Shown piece after piece: positions 23,275 to 32,990 of a stretch of 64,000 nucleotides of DNA. The position numbers were made by a program, and so were the translations under genes. The stretch's first letter is position 1, and every line of letters begins with the position of its first letter. The notes below the pieces were generated by a model. The model made no database searches. It saw only the letters and a program-made list of their open reading frames with translations, and had not been told where the DNA came from. This stretch comes from Neodontobutis hainanensis (taxonomy: Eukaryota; Chordata; Actinopteri; Gobiiformes; Odontobutidae), in contig JALDNG010000088.1 in assembly GCA_024349245.1 (NCBI GenBank), positions 62,001-126,000 on the forward strand. The letters are read 5' to 3'.

Positions 23275-23572
23275 GAGCACAGTTTTCAAGGTGAAGAGAT
23301 CAACTGGTAAGAGAGCTGAGCTTATATCTCTAAAGGGAGGAGTTTAGACCTGAAACCAAACCTGATGGACCAGGCTGTTCTGGTCTCACAGTCGTTAGTC
23401 ATGAAAGGGAGGGGCGACCCCTTCCTCGAGAGCTATAAGCTCAGCTCTCTTACCAACTAATCTCAGAATTGATAAAGTCTCTTGAAATTAGAGACGAAAC
23501 ATCTTCACCCTAAAAAGTTAGCTTTAACCTTTTCTTTAGGATAACCTGGATGACTGAGAACCCTCACAGATA
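23275..23572. repeat. Dispersed foldback-type retroelement, copy 2
   Basis: The arms are inverted: TAAGAGAGCTGAGCTTATA (23309 region) pairs with TATAAGCTCAGCTCTCTTA (23435 region), and AAGGTGAAGA pairs with the CATCTTCACC text near 23500. It ends GATGACTGAGAACCCTCACA. Related to 9755-9995 and 40715-40893. Confidence 0.75.
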
Positions 23573-23774
23573 GCAAACAGTAGGTTGAATGGCTTTAGTG
23601 GATCATGCTCTTGCTGATGTAGCCTAACAACTTGATACAATATATCGTCTAATGATTACTGGGCCTCTCACTAATGTTTTCTTCACACTTATTCATGGGG
23701 GAGATAATTATTTTGAATATTGTGATAACAATAAAAGTTGAAATATTTGAATTCTCTTTGACAGGGTAAAACAT

Positions 23775-24290
23775 GAATATGAAAATATAAAACAGGTGCA
23801 AGTATATTTCTATAGCACTTTTTATGGGCAGAGACTACTCACGTTGCTTACAAGAAGACATCCAAAGACAAAGCATGTCATTAAGCAAAATGTGCCAATA
23901 AAAAGCAAATACACGCAACATGAAATAATAAATAGATGATTAAAAGGTTAAAAAAATTACATTAGATATTTAATGGTAAACTATGTTAAAAAATTGAGTC
24001 TTAACATTGTTTTTGAAAGTACTGAGCAGCAGCATGAATCTTAATTTTCCAGGCAGTGTTCCACAGACTGGCAGCAAAAAAAGTAAATGATGCTTCCCCA
24101 TGTTTAGTTGGGACGCAGAGGACTAAACATGGAGAAGCATCATTTACAGTCTGGGATCAGTTTATTTTAGGGTCCCCTGAGAATTGCATGGAGTTATTAG
24201 CTCAGATAAATACTTTGGACCTAAATTGTTCAGTGATTTTTTTTGACAAGGAGAAGAATTTTGTAACTAATTAAAGAGAATTCAAGGAAA
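23775..24290 (-). pseudogene. LINE 3' region (CR1/L2-like), degenerate
   Basis: The plus strand reads as the antisense of a LINE 3' end: TTTCTATAGCACTTTTTATG at the tail, then CAGTGTTCCACAGACTGGCA and later GAGTTATTAGCTCAGATAAA. The layout matches the minus-strand LINEs at 31878-32990 and 40610-41400. No intact frame remains. A 24-bp hairpin at 24085-24145 is inserted in it. Confidence 0.6.
24085..24145. repeat. 24-bp inverted repeat
   Basis: 24085-24108 and 24122-24145 are reverse complements at 23 of 24 positions, around a 13-base spacer. Confidence 0.95.
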
Positions 24291-24424
24291 CACAATACAA
24301 GGCTGTAGAGTCTACAGCCTATTCTGAATAAAATGTCTTTTTGTTCAGAATACAAAATACATGGCATATCAACTGGTTAAACTGAGAAAATGTAGAATTT
24401 TAAGGAAAAAATAGGTTGATTTTA

Positions 24425-25372
24425 AATTTCATGACATCAACACGTCTCAAAAATGTTGGGACAAGGCCATGTTTATCACTGTGTGGCATCCCCTCTTCTT
24501 TTTATAACAGTCTGCAAATGTCTGGGACTGAGGAGACAGGTTCAGGTTTAGGAATAGGAGTGTTGTCCCATTCTTGTCTAATACAGGTTTCTAGTTGCTA
24601 AACAATTCTTCTTTGCTGCATCTTCCTCTTTATAATGCGCCAAATGTCTTGGATAAACCTTTCAGCATTGATGGTGCCTTTACCAGAGATGCAGGCTTCT
24701 GAACTGAGCGCTGATGAAAACTTGGGTTGTCCTTGTCTTCTTTAGTCCAGATGACATAGCGTCCCAGTTTTTCAAAAAGAACTTCAAAGTTTGATTTGTC
24801 AGACCACAGATCAGTTTTCTACTTTGCCACAGTCCATTTTAAATGAGCCTTGGCTCCAGAGAAAACAGCTACATTTCTGGATCATGTTTAGATATGGCTT
24901 ATTGACCCTTAAATAGAGAGATTGTTCCAGATTCTCTGACTCTTTGGATGATATTATGCACTGTAGATGATTCAAACAAACTGAAATTGCTCCACTATTT
25001 TTCGCTGCAGCATTGGGGGAATGCCCATCTTAACTTCGGAGAGACACTTCCAATCTGAGAGGTTCTTTTTCTACCCAAGCATGTTGCTAATTGACCTAAT
25101 AAGTTGCAAATTGGTCCTCCAGCTGCTCCTTATATGTACATTTAACTTTTCCGGCCTCTTATTGCTACTTGTCAGATTTGGAATGTGTAGCTCTCATGAA
25201 ATCCAAAATGAGCCAATATTTGGCATGACATTTAAAATGTCTCACTTTCAACATTTGATATGTTATCTATATTCCATTCTGAATAAAATATAAGTTTATG
25301 AAATTTGTAAATTATTGCATTCCTTCTTTATTCACAATACAGTGTCCCAACGTTTTTGGACTTGAGTTTGTA
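24425..25372 (-). mobile_element. Non-autonomous DNA transposon (TGTCCCAAC-TTTTTGGA ends), copy 1
   Basis: Left end TCTCAAAAATGTTGGGACAAG and right end AGTGTCCCAACGTTTTTGGA are inverted. The interior (TGATGGTGCCTTTACC, TTGTCCTTGTCTTCTTTAGT, TTTTCGCTGCAGCATTGGGG) matches copy 2 at 55519-56778. The region that in copy 2 encodes a Tc1-like transposase core is missing, so this copy cannot encode its own transposase. Confidence 0.75.
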
Positions 25373-26150
25373 GTCTATACTATATTAATATTAAAGACTG
25401 AACCAGGACCAAACCAGGACAAAACAGGTCTAAAGGATATAGGAATGAACCAGGTCTACACTAGTACTTTTCTATTTGATTGCATCACAGTTTGATGGCT
25501 TTGTTTGGTTAATGATTTTGAAAGGAAAAGAAGTTATTTTCTGGAATGTAATTGTCACACAACTCATTCTTTGTGATACAAATATTATGTTCAACAATAC
25601 TGTGACAATGATAAATTTGTAATATATTGTTAACTAAAAAAAAACAAAACATTTGTGTGTGGTCTATGGTGTTATGAAAATTATTACCTTGACTTGTGTT
25701 TAAAGTGTTTTGTAGGATAACACATCAAGGCAACACAATGTAACTTATAAGTCCCACTGAAGGACTGAATGAGACAAATGCTGCTGCAAACTTGAGCTGC
25801 TTTACAAAAATTGTCTCGAAAAGATGGGAGAGCTTTCAGAGGTACAGCCATCTTTGTGATCAGTTCACTGACAGCGTGTCTTTATCTTCAAACACCAAAT
25901 CAAAGACATCATCAAAAAGTGGATATTCTCTGGTGTTTTCCAAAGACTTCACCCTCGACAACCACTGTACCTTCAGACAGTCACGCTGTGTTTGCTGAAA
26001 ATGAAACGGGAAGTGTTTGTGTGGCTGGCGACAAAGTGAAATTACCAGTGAGAGGATCAGAACGACATGAAGATTAAAGGGATTCATTCAGTTATCAAGT
26101 CAGTGCAGACAATCTCTGGTAAGTGATATCAGAGCCATTCAAAGAGGACT
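25373..26150. other. Unique DNA
   Basis: Short overlapping frames on both strands at 25792-26087; no domain seen. Confidence 0.4.
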
Positions 26151-26216
26151 GGTGTCCCCCCCAGCCCACCGCCCCAGCCCCAGCCCACCGCCCCAGCCCC
26201 AGCCCCCTCACTCTAG
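26151..26216. repeat. GC-rich minisatellite
   Basis: Two near-identical units containing CAGCCCACCGCCCCAGCCC followed by CCCAGCC repeats. The minus strand has many G-runs of three or four. Confidence 0.85.
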
Positions 26217-26504
26217 TCCAACGTCCAGCACTGCTTTTGGGCTCCACAACCCTAACTATAGATTTAATTAAAGTGGGAAGAGGATTAGTGCTGAGGCGCT
26301 GCCATGGAGCTGTGTGCTTTGTGTAGGCTTACTCCATTTCATTCGGAAAATACAGAAATATGTAATAGCTTTGGCTGTGTTTGTGTGTAGTCCTTATGGA
26401 ACGCATATGACACTGAGGCTGGACACTTTTTGGTCGACAATATTACACTGCATTTTTAGATTTTGAAATCATGTGGACACATAATAATAAAAAACAGTAA
26501 TGGA

Positions 26505-26795
26505 TTCAATTTATATTGTGCTTTTCTCCCAAGTAACTAAAAGCGCTTACAGGCCATCCATTATTCATTCACTCCACAGTCACACACTAGTGGTGGTAAG
26601 ATCCATCTGTAGCCATTAGATATGGCCATTTAGCGCCTATGGCCGCTCCAACCACCACCAAACATATTCACACATTCATACACCAGTGCCACAGACACTA
26701 GAGGCAAGAAGGGTTAAGGGTCTTTCCCAAGGACTGGGAAGAACAGGATTCAAACCGCCAACCTTCTGGTTATAGGACGACCGCTCTAGTCTTTA
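26505..26795 (-). mobile_element. SINE family S2, antisense copy
   Basis: The minus strand carries a B-box-like GGTTTGAATCCTG near 26745, then the body shared with 8478-8665 (CACCACTAGTGTGTGACTG), and ends in text like AAGCACAATATAAATTGAAT. CACTAGAGGCAAGAAGG at 26697 is also shared with the S1/S2 heads at 40437-40590. Confidence 0.7.
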
Positions 26796-26957
26796 ACTTT
26801 TTTTTGGAAAACAAATTTTTTGCCGTACTCCCAACTGGATTCGAAAAAAGTTTACTATATAAACTTGCTGTTGTCACATCCACTTTGTGTGATTGGTTTA
26901 TTCGACACCTGTTGGTCACAACATGATCCCTCCCCTGTAAAGGATGTAAAGGACGCA

Positions 26958-27320
26958 TTCAGTGGCGGCTGGCCTATAGAGGCTGATAAGGCACCGCCCT
27001 CCCCAATAAAAAAAAATGCATTGACTAAAATATGCCTAATCTATCCAGAATTATATGTAAGTAATACTATGTGATTTATTTAAACAAGTGTGCACATAGT
27101 GACTTTGTATGTCTGCATGTCATATTGAAGCTTGGTGAGCTGCTATGGGCAATGGAAAAATTACCCAGAGTACAATGAACACTCAGAAAAAAATTTACCA
27201 ATCAATTTTAGAGAAAAAAATACAGAGAGCAACATTAACCACTCAAATTGAGTGCCCAATGGGCGGTCAATTCAATCGGCAATCTCTCGTACTACTGTAA
27301 ACAATGTAAACACTGTAAAC
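26958..27320. repeat. Possible DNA transposon end
   Basis: CAGTGGCGGCTGGCCTATAG and GGCACCGCCCTCCCC at 26960-27004 resemble a common fish DNA-transposon terminus (recalled). No partner end was found. Confidence 0.3.
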
Positions 27321-27524
27321 ACTGGCGCAAATACCTGTTTATAGCGCTTGTTCCATTCACTATGTTCATCGAAAAAATCCTCCTCATTTTAAGCCAAATA
27401 AAAGACTAAATGTGTTTTATATCCTGTTGTCAGTTGTAAGTCCTCCATAAGTAACGGGGGTCTATCTTCATATGAAAGTTGTGTGGCATGTCACAGAAAG
27501 GTAACTGTCACATTAAACATTTAA

Positions 27525-27554
27525 CCCCTCACCCCTCACCCCCACCCCTCCCCC
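27525..27554 (-). other. G-quadruplex-type tract on the minus strand
   Basis: Five C-runs on the plus strand (4, 4, 5, 4, 5 bases) are separated by loops of 3, 3, 1 and 1 bases, satisfying the standard G4 pattern on the minus strand. Confidence 0.85.
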
Positions 27555-27800
27555 ACACTGGATCAAAACGCGCTTCAACCTCCTGCCCTCTGGACGCAGG
27601 TACAGGACATTAAAATGGAGAATGGAACATTTTAGCAGAAGTTTTGTAACATCTGCCATCTCCATCTTTAACAAACTAAAGATTCAGCCCAGTTACACTG
27701 TTACTGAAATATTAAAGTTACTGAGATTTTCCTGGAAGTGCAAGATTAAAATCTTTTGGAAGAAAACGTCTCTTGTTCCAGAGATTGCACCAGATCATAC
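27555..27800 (+). pseudogene. LINE ORF2 C-terminal fragment
   Basis: The plus frame reads TRFNLLPSGRRYRTLKWRME, then HFSRSFVTSAISIFNKL. The RFxLLPSGRRYR...F..SF.P.AI.L.N pattern is the usual end of ORF2 in CR1/Rex1-type LINEs. Not joined to an RT. Confidence 0.65.
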
Positions 27801-28061
27801 ATAATCTGATACAAACCCCAGTTGATTGTTCAACCAACACTGTATGAGCTCTGGACGATTGCCGTCAGCACAGTTCTAGTCTAAAGAGCCTCGCAGCAGC
27901 AGACTGTCAGTCAGCCAAAGGTCATCCTGTCACAGGTGAATATCCACAACTGAGCAGACTTTCATCTGTAACAGAAGCACCTGGTTGACCATTGATCTGC
28001 TGCTGCTCAACTCACCAGAGCTGCACTGAGAGTCAAAAGTCCAGAGCTAATACAATGTTTT

Positions 28062-29228
28062 TTAAAATTCGTCCACACTGTCTTGTGAAGGAGGCCAGGG
28101 CTCTCCTTCAGAAGCTTCAGGTAGGTTCAGGTTGACCTCAGTCTGCCTCAACATGACCTCATGCTGGAGTTTCTCAGAATTGAGGTTCACCTACAGGACC
28201 TTCTCCTTTTCCAGACAGCCGTATACTTCAGTGGCCTGTCGTCGCATCAAAATATGTTTCTGGGCTAACTGGTCCCGGGTCTCTCTGGCCTCTTTGATCT
28301 TATCCCTCAGCTCCTCTTGCTTTAGTTTCTTTTTTCGGAGCAGGACAAGTTCATTCCTCAAATCTTTGTTTACAATTTTATAGGCATTCAATTCTTGTTT
28401 TAGGGCCGGAAATTCGTCTTCTAGATTAATTCCCATATTTATCTCTATTTTTTGCGCTCGTATAGTTTTTTGTGTATAGTTTTTCTCATGTAATCTACGT
28501 TTTCTGTCATATCTTTATGGTCCTTTTGCATTTTAGCAGTTTTCTGAAGCGGTACATTCAGTTTTTCTGATTTATTTTTTAAACAAAGGTTTTCTTTTTC
28601 CAATATTTTATCTTGCAGCTTCAGTGAGCAATAGTAGTCATAATCACATTTCTTGTTGACTATTTTCTCAGTGAGGTCCCTCACATGTTCCCTTAGTTTA
28701 TCGTTTTCCTTTTTTATCCGGTCGCTCTCTTTACTTTCCAACTTGCACTTGAAGAGTGTTGAGACTATTTTTGTGTAGTTTTTATGGGCTTTTGTATGTT
28801 CCTCTCTAAGAAGTTTGTTTTCCTTAAGGAGTGCCTCTCTTGATGCTTTTAGTGCATCATGAAGTTGGATGATGGCCCTGTACTCATGCATCTCCTTATT
28901 CATTTTATCATTATTTGCCTGAATTTTTTTCATTTTCTATAATTATCTTTGCTGTTTCCCCTTTAAGTGTGTTGCACTTGTCCATAACAGCCTTTACCTG
29001 TGCGAGCTCTAAAGTGAGCTTCTTATTCTCCATTTTAAGGTTTTTGTTTAACCGCAGCACCTCCTCGTGCTCCTCCCTGGCTTTGGCCAACTCTTCTTTT
29101 CTAATTAAAGAGCTTGGCCCCGCAGAATCCACCTCCACAGCCCTCTGGGGGTCAGCTGTTGTCCCCAGTGACTGTGTTGGTATATAAACACCCTGCTCCA
29201 GCTGTGACTGTTCCATTTCAGAAAACAT
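28062..29228 (-). pseudogene. Intronless coiled-coil protein, frameshifted
   Basis: Three consecutive minus-strand frames form one coiled-coil protein of about 388 residues. Likely start is the ATG at 29228 or the better-context ATG at 29216; the frame stays open upstream to about 29330 without an ATG. Part 1 (MFSEMEQSQLEQGVYIPTQS ... KNLKMENKKLTLELAQVK) runs to 28933. An A7 run at about 28925-28931 shifts the frame; removing one A joins it to KIQANNDKMNKEMHEY. Part 2 ends at an A6 run near 28450, where adding one A joins it to the third part (GINLEDEFPALKQELNAY). At 28191 TAG interrupts the frame after EKEKVL, but the same frame continues open for 42 codons (VNLNSEKLQHEVMLRQ ... SQDSVDEF) to TAA at 28062. 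Heptad-like, rich in K, E and L throughout; no other domain. It is not recognised; a retrocopy or a damaged single-exon gene is likely. Confidence 0.6.
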
Positions 29229-29540
29229 CTGGTGGAATTGTTTCTTCTTGTTGTTAGGCTGCAGCCTATTAACATTTTCTTTGAGCAAAAGTGAGGAGAA
29301 CGCTCAAGTCGCTCTCGGGCGACGCTCTGGCTAAAGCTAGCTGCTAACAGCGTACAGTGTGGTTATCTTATTAGTAAGTGGAAGATTATGGCTGAAAGAA
29401 GTCCAGTTTTTAGCTCGTTTACCTCTCAACCAATGAAAGATCAGGCCAATGTATGACAGAAGCTTTAGAATGGGTTTTATTCTGTGAAAAAGTAAGCTTT
29501 GGCAACAGTCTCGTCTTTGCGAGTGTCTGAATCCGGGTGT
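29229..29540 (-). promoter_or_regulatory. CpG-containing region upstream of the coiled-coil frame
   Basis: Positions 29296-29335 and 29510-29540 hold clustered CpGs in otherwise CpG-poor DNA, on the 5' side of the coiled-coil frame. This could be a promoter or 5' UTR; no TATA box was identified. Confidence 0.25.
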
Positions 29541-30369
29541 GGAGAAAAAATATATATTTTAAGGTCATTTATTTTTATTTTAAGTCAAAATATCTTCTGC
29601 TTTTAAAATAACTGGAGTTATTTTTACTACAAGACAGATGTGTTTTTGATCACAATATCCAAAAAAGGAGATGACAAAAGTAAAATGATAATGTTAAAAA
29701 ATAGCTGGACATGTCCTAAACAGTATCAGGTCATTTACAGTCTGTCCTGGAAACGTTCAGATGATCATTTGTCATTGTTTTCCAACTCTCAGTTTTGATT
29801 GAAATGAACGGTGCATTTGATTGTGATGTGTCAGGTTTTTTTATATGAGAGCAGTGAGATGCTCAGTAAAAAAAGCTGTCAAAAAGTTAAATGAAACAAT
29901 AATATTAACTGAGCTCTTGTCCGACATTGATACGTTTCTTTATAAACGTGTTAGGCCTTGCTTTAACCTTGTAATATTATAACTAGGGCTGTTCTTGTTG
30001 GAGTCATGTCCCTGCCTTCTTACAAGTACAGTGTATGTGTCTACTGTTGTACTGAATGTTATATTGAATATCTGTTTTTGTTTTTTTGGATAGGAAAAAA
30101 GCCGAGTGGGACAGAGAAGTAAAAAGAAAGAAGAGTGCAAACAAACAAACAAAAGTTTAGGTTTATTTTGTTCTCAGGAGAAGTACAACAGTAAATGTTA
30201 ATGTAAGTGTGGTTAAAAAGCTGTAACCACATTTTTATAACAATATACATATAGATTAATATAATTGTTGAAACATAACGTCTAAACTCTTTTCTCGTTA
30301 ATTAACAGATGCAAGAGGCAGCTGAGAAAGAGAGAACGTCTGGACAATGAAATCCAGAGTCCACAGCAC
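29541..30369. other. Unique AT-rich DNA
   Basis: No supported gene or repeat. Confidence 0.4.
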
Positions 30370-30612
30370 AAACCTAGAGGAGGCTCACCATCGGTCCTGA
30401 AGTCCAGCCCAAATGTTATTTATATAGTCCAGTATCACAACAATAGACTCAAAGGGCTGAACAAAAAAACAAAGACAAAGACAGGCTGAACTGGACAACA
30501 TCCCCTGTCCTTAGAGCCTCCATCAGGGTCAGAGGAAAAACTCCTAAAAACCCAGTCAGGGAAAAAGAGAAAGCTCAGGGAGAACCACAGAAGGAGGACA
30601 CAGACAAACAGT
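30370..30612. repeat. Interspersed repeat, LINE/SINE-like 3' text
   Basis: AAATGTTATTTATATAGTCC, CAATAGACTCAAAGGGCTG and GGAAAAACTCCTAAAAACCC are characteristic of an abundant fish repeat (recalled). Exact family not assigned. Confidence 0.5.
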
Positions 30613-30905
30613 CTAAATGTACAAAATGACCTTGAAGTCAGTTTTAAGAAGGTCTTTAACTGAACCACACCATGTCTCATGTCTCTGGGTCTCAGCTCCG
30701 GGGGAGAGCTACCCTAAAATCTACTCTTGCCTGTCGGAGTCTAAGCCCTTTTTTTTAATCTATTACTTGTGCTGCAGAGAATATATTTTCCTGTTTGGGT
30801 TGGGTACTTATCTCTTTCTGTCCTATGTAGAAAATTTACCACAGCCAACTTTTGGCTGAATTAATGTCCGCATTGCTAGAAAAAGAGACACATAATAAAT
30901 CTCAA

Positions 30906-31315
30906 TATCCATCCATCCATCCATCCATCTTCTACCGCTTATCCGGGGCCGGGTCGTGGGGACAGCAGTCTAAGCAGAGACGCCCAGACTTCCCGCTCCC
31001 CAGACACTTCCTCCAGCTCTTCCGGGGGGATACCGAGGCGTTCCCAGGCCTTACAGCTCAGCTCCTTCTTCACCACGACAAACCGGTACATCGACCGCAT
31101 CACTGCAGAAGCTGCACCGATCTCACTCATGAACAAGACCCCAAGATCCTGGAGGACTTGAATCTGCAGTCCACCTCATTCGGACATTGCTGTCCTCAAA
31201 GGAATCTCCACCTCCTTTGTCTTTGAGGTGGAGGTTAACTGCAGACTCAGGTCCTCCAGGATTGGCTCTTCTGTGCTGATACATCCTCTTGTGAAGCTGT
31301 TGTTTTGTTTCTCCA
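30906..31315 (-). mobile_element. Rex3/RTE-like LINE 3' end
   Basis: (ATCC)n at 30909-30928 is the simple tail seen from the antisense side, followed by TTCTACCGCTTATCCGGGGC and AGCAGAGACGCCCAGACTTC, typical of the Rex3-like 3' end. Further in, CCGCATCACTGCAGAAGCTG and GAACAAGACCCCAAGATCCT continue the family with deletions. Coding is not intact. It contains an inverted duplication (31148-31260). A second fragment of the family runs off the window at 63890-64000. Confidence 0.8.
31148..31260. repeat. Inverted duplication inside the Rex3-like fragment
   Basis: 31148-31177 (starts CCTGGAGGACTTG) is nearly the reverse complement of 31225-31260 (ends CAGGTCCTCCAGG), with an extra six or so bases in the right arm. 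Confidence 0.85.
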
Positions 31316-31320
31316 ACAGA

Positions 31321-31546
31321 AAGGGCAGCAGTAGCTCAGTGGGCAGAGCAGTCGTCTTTCAACCGGAAGGTAGGTGGTTCGATTCCAGCTCTCCCCACAG
31401 TTCATACTGTTGTTGTGTCCTTGGGCAAGACACTTAACCCACCTTGCCTCCAGTGACTGTAACACTGGTAATTACTGTAGAACAATGTAAGTCGCTTTGG
31501 ATAAAAGCGTCAGCTAAATGAATAAAATGTAAAAAAAAAAAAAATA
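31321..31546 (+). mobile_element. Full-length SINE family S1
   Basis: The best S1 copy. A-box TAGCTCAGTGG at 31332-31342 and B-box GGTTCGATTCC at 31376-31386 form an internal RNA polymerase III promoter at tRNA spacing. The body has CCTTGGGCAAGACACTTAAC, and the 3' tail from 31487 (GTAAGTCGCTTTGGATAAAA) is shared with the L2 LINE tail at 2502. It ends in an A-run. Mobilisation by L2 machinery is inferred from the shared tail. It is not a tRNA gene: the cloverleaf is not maintained after the T arm. Confidence 0.92.
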
Positions 31547-31877
31547 ACTGTCACTGCACTCTTCACTGAACTGAATAAACTACATTATTCTTGTTTGTGA
31601 GAGGGTCTTATCTTTAGGATGGGCCAGAAAGGCCAGATGGTTTGAGAGAAGGAAGCCATTTTTGTGAAAATGGAAACGCTCTCGTTGAACAGAGAAGGTG
31701 GCCTCAGATTCATGTTGCCTAGTATTTATAAGTGTTCTGAAACATAAAACATAGGTTTATACTTATATTATATAACATAACATTTAGTGAATCTTACATT
31801 TTTTCCCAGATTAGTTACATTTGCATTTCAGCAGCTGGTGCCGGTGAATGCACTGCCTGCTGGAAAATTGTCTTACC

Positions 31878-32990
31878 AATCAATCAGTATTTATTTATAT
31901 AGCGCCTTCCAACACCCACAGATTGAACCAAGGTGCTTAACAACATTAATAATAAATAAACATATTTACAAATAGGTTTAAAAACTCATTTACACAATAA
32001 AAACAGAGCAGTGTCACAGAGCCATTAAGTGCAAAAAGCTATCTTAAATAAATAGGTTTTAAGTTTGGCTTTAAAAACAAAGGCTGGTCAGTGATGGAAC
32101 GTAACTCAATGGGCAATGAGTTCCAGAGTTTAGGACCGGCCACTGCAAAAGAACGATCACCCACTGTTTGAACCGGGACCGGAGACCTTCAGCAGATGTT
32201 GCCCAGCAGAACGTAGAGCTCTGCTGGGTTGGTGAGGGGTGAGAATCTCACACAGATAAGAAGGTGCAAGGCCTGTGAGTGCATTAAAAACAAACATTAA
32301 GATTTTTAAATTAATTCTAAACTGAACAGGGAGCCAGTGCAGGGAGTACAGGACAGGTGTTATGTGCTCGTGTTTACGACTGTTAGTTAGCAGTCGGCAG
32401 CAGCGTTTTGCACAAACTGCAAACCGTGAAGTCCAGTTTGGTTAACTCCCACATAGAGCGCATTGCAGTAGTCTATGTGGGAGCTGATAAAAGCATGGAT
32501 GGCTTTCTCCAGGTCAGTACGACTTAAAAAGGGTTTAACCTTTGAAAGGAGGCGAAGCTGAAAAAAGCTTGCCTTAACCACAGAATCTATTTGTTTGTTA
32601 AATCTTAGACTGCTGTCTAGTTTTACCCCCAGATTTTTAACAACATGGTTAAAGTAGGGGGCCAAAGCAAAAGGACCAGGAGCTAATACACTGGGCAGGT
32701 TGGACGTGACAAACACAATACATTCAGTTTTATCCTCATTCAAACAGAGGAAATTCTGGGACAGCCACAGTTTGATGTCCTCTAAACATCTGTTGATGGA
32801 CTGAAGACTATCAGGACAAGCAGGGACAACCGGAAGGTAAACCTGCAGGTCGTCTGCGTTCAGATTAAAGGACATTTTGTGCTTTAAAATACCTGCATCT
32901 AAATGCAACAAATACAAGTAAAATAAAATGGGCCCAAAATGGAACCTTGTGGCACACCAGAGGTCAAGGGAGCCGAGGAGGAGGAGAGAG
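31878..32990 (-). pseudogene. CR1/L2-like LINE, RT C-terminal half and 3' UTR
   Basis: On the minus strand the 176-codon frame 32917-32387 reads ADDLQVYLPVVP (the RT active-site box), KLWLSQNFLCLNEDKTE, KNLGVKLDSSLRF and ISSHIDYCNALYVGV. Downstream, through frame breaks, come VLYSLHWLPVQFRIN near 32350 and ALTGLAPSYLCEIL near 32270. The 3' end has GCGCTATATAAATAAATACT then the ATTG-type tail at 31878. GSILGPILF-type text lies near 32935. Older or 5' parts of RT are absent. Same LINE type as 40610-41400. Confidence 0.88.

Noticed and set aside
28132..29187. Plus-strand frames at 28132-28383 and 28915-29187
   Set aside because: Antisense shadows of the coiled-coil frame; S/F-rich as expected from reversed Lys/Glu codons.
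31321..31395. tRNA gene
   Set aside because: The A and B boxes belong to a SINE head; the cloverleaf is incomplete and the same sequence recurs with a LINE-type tail.
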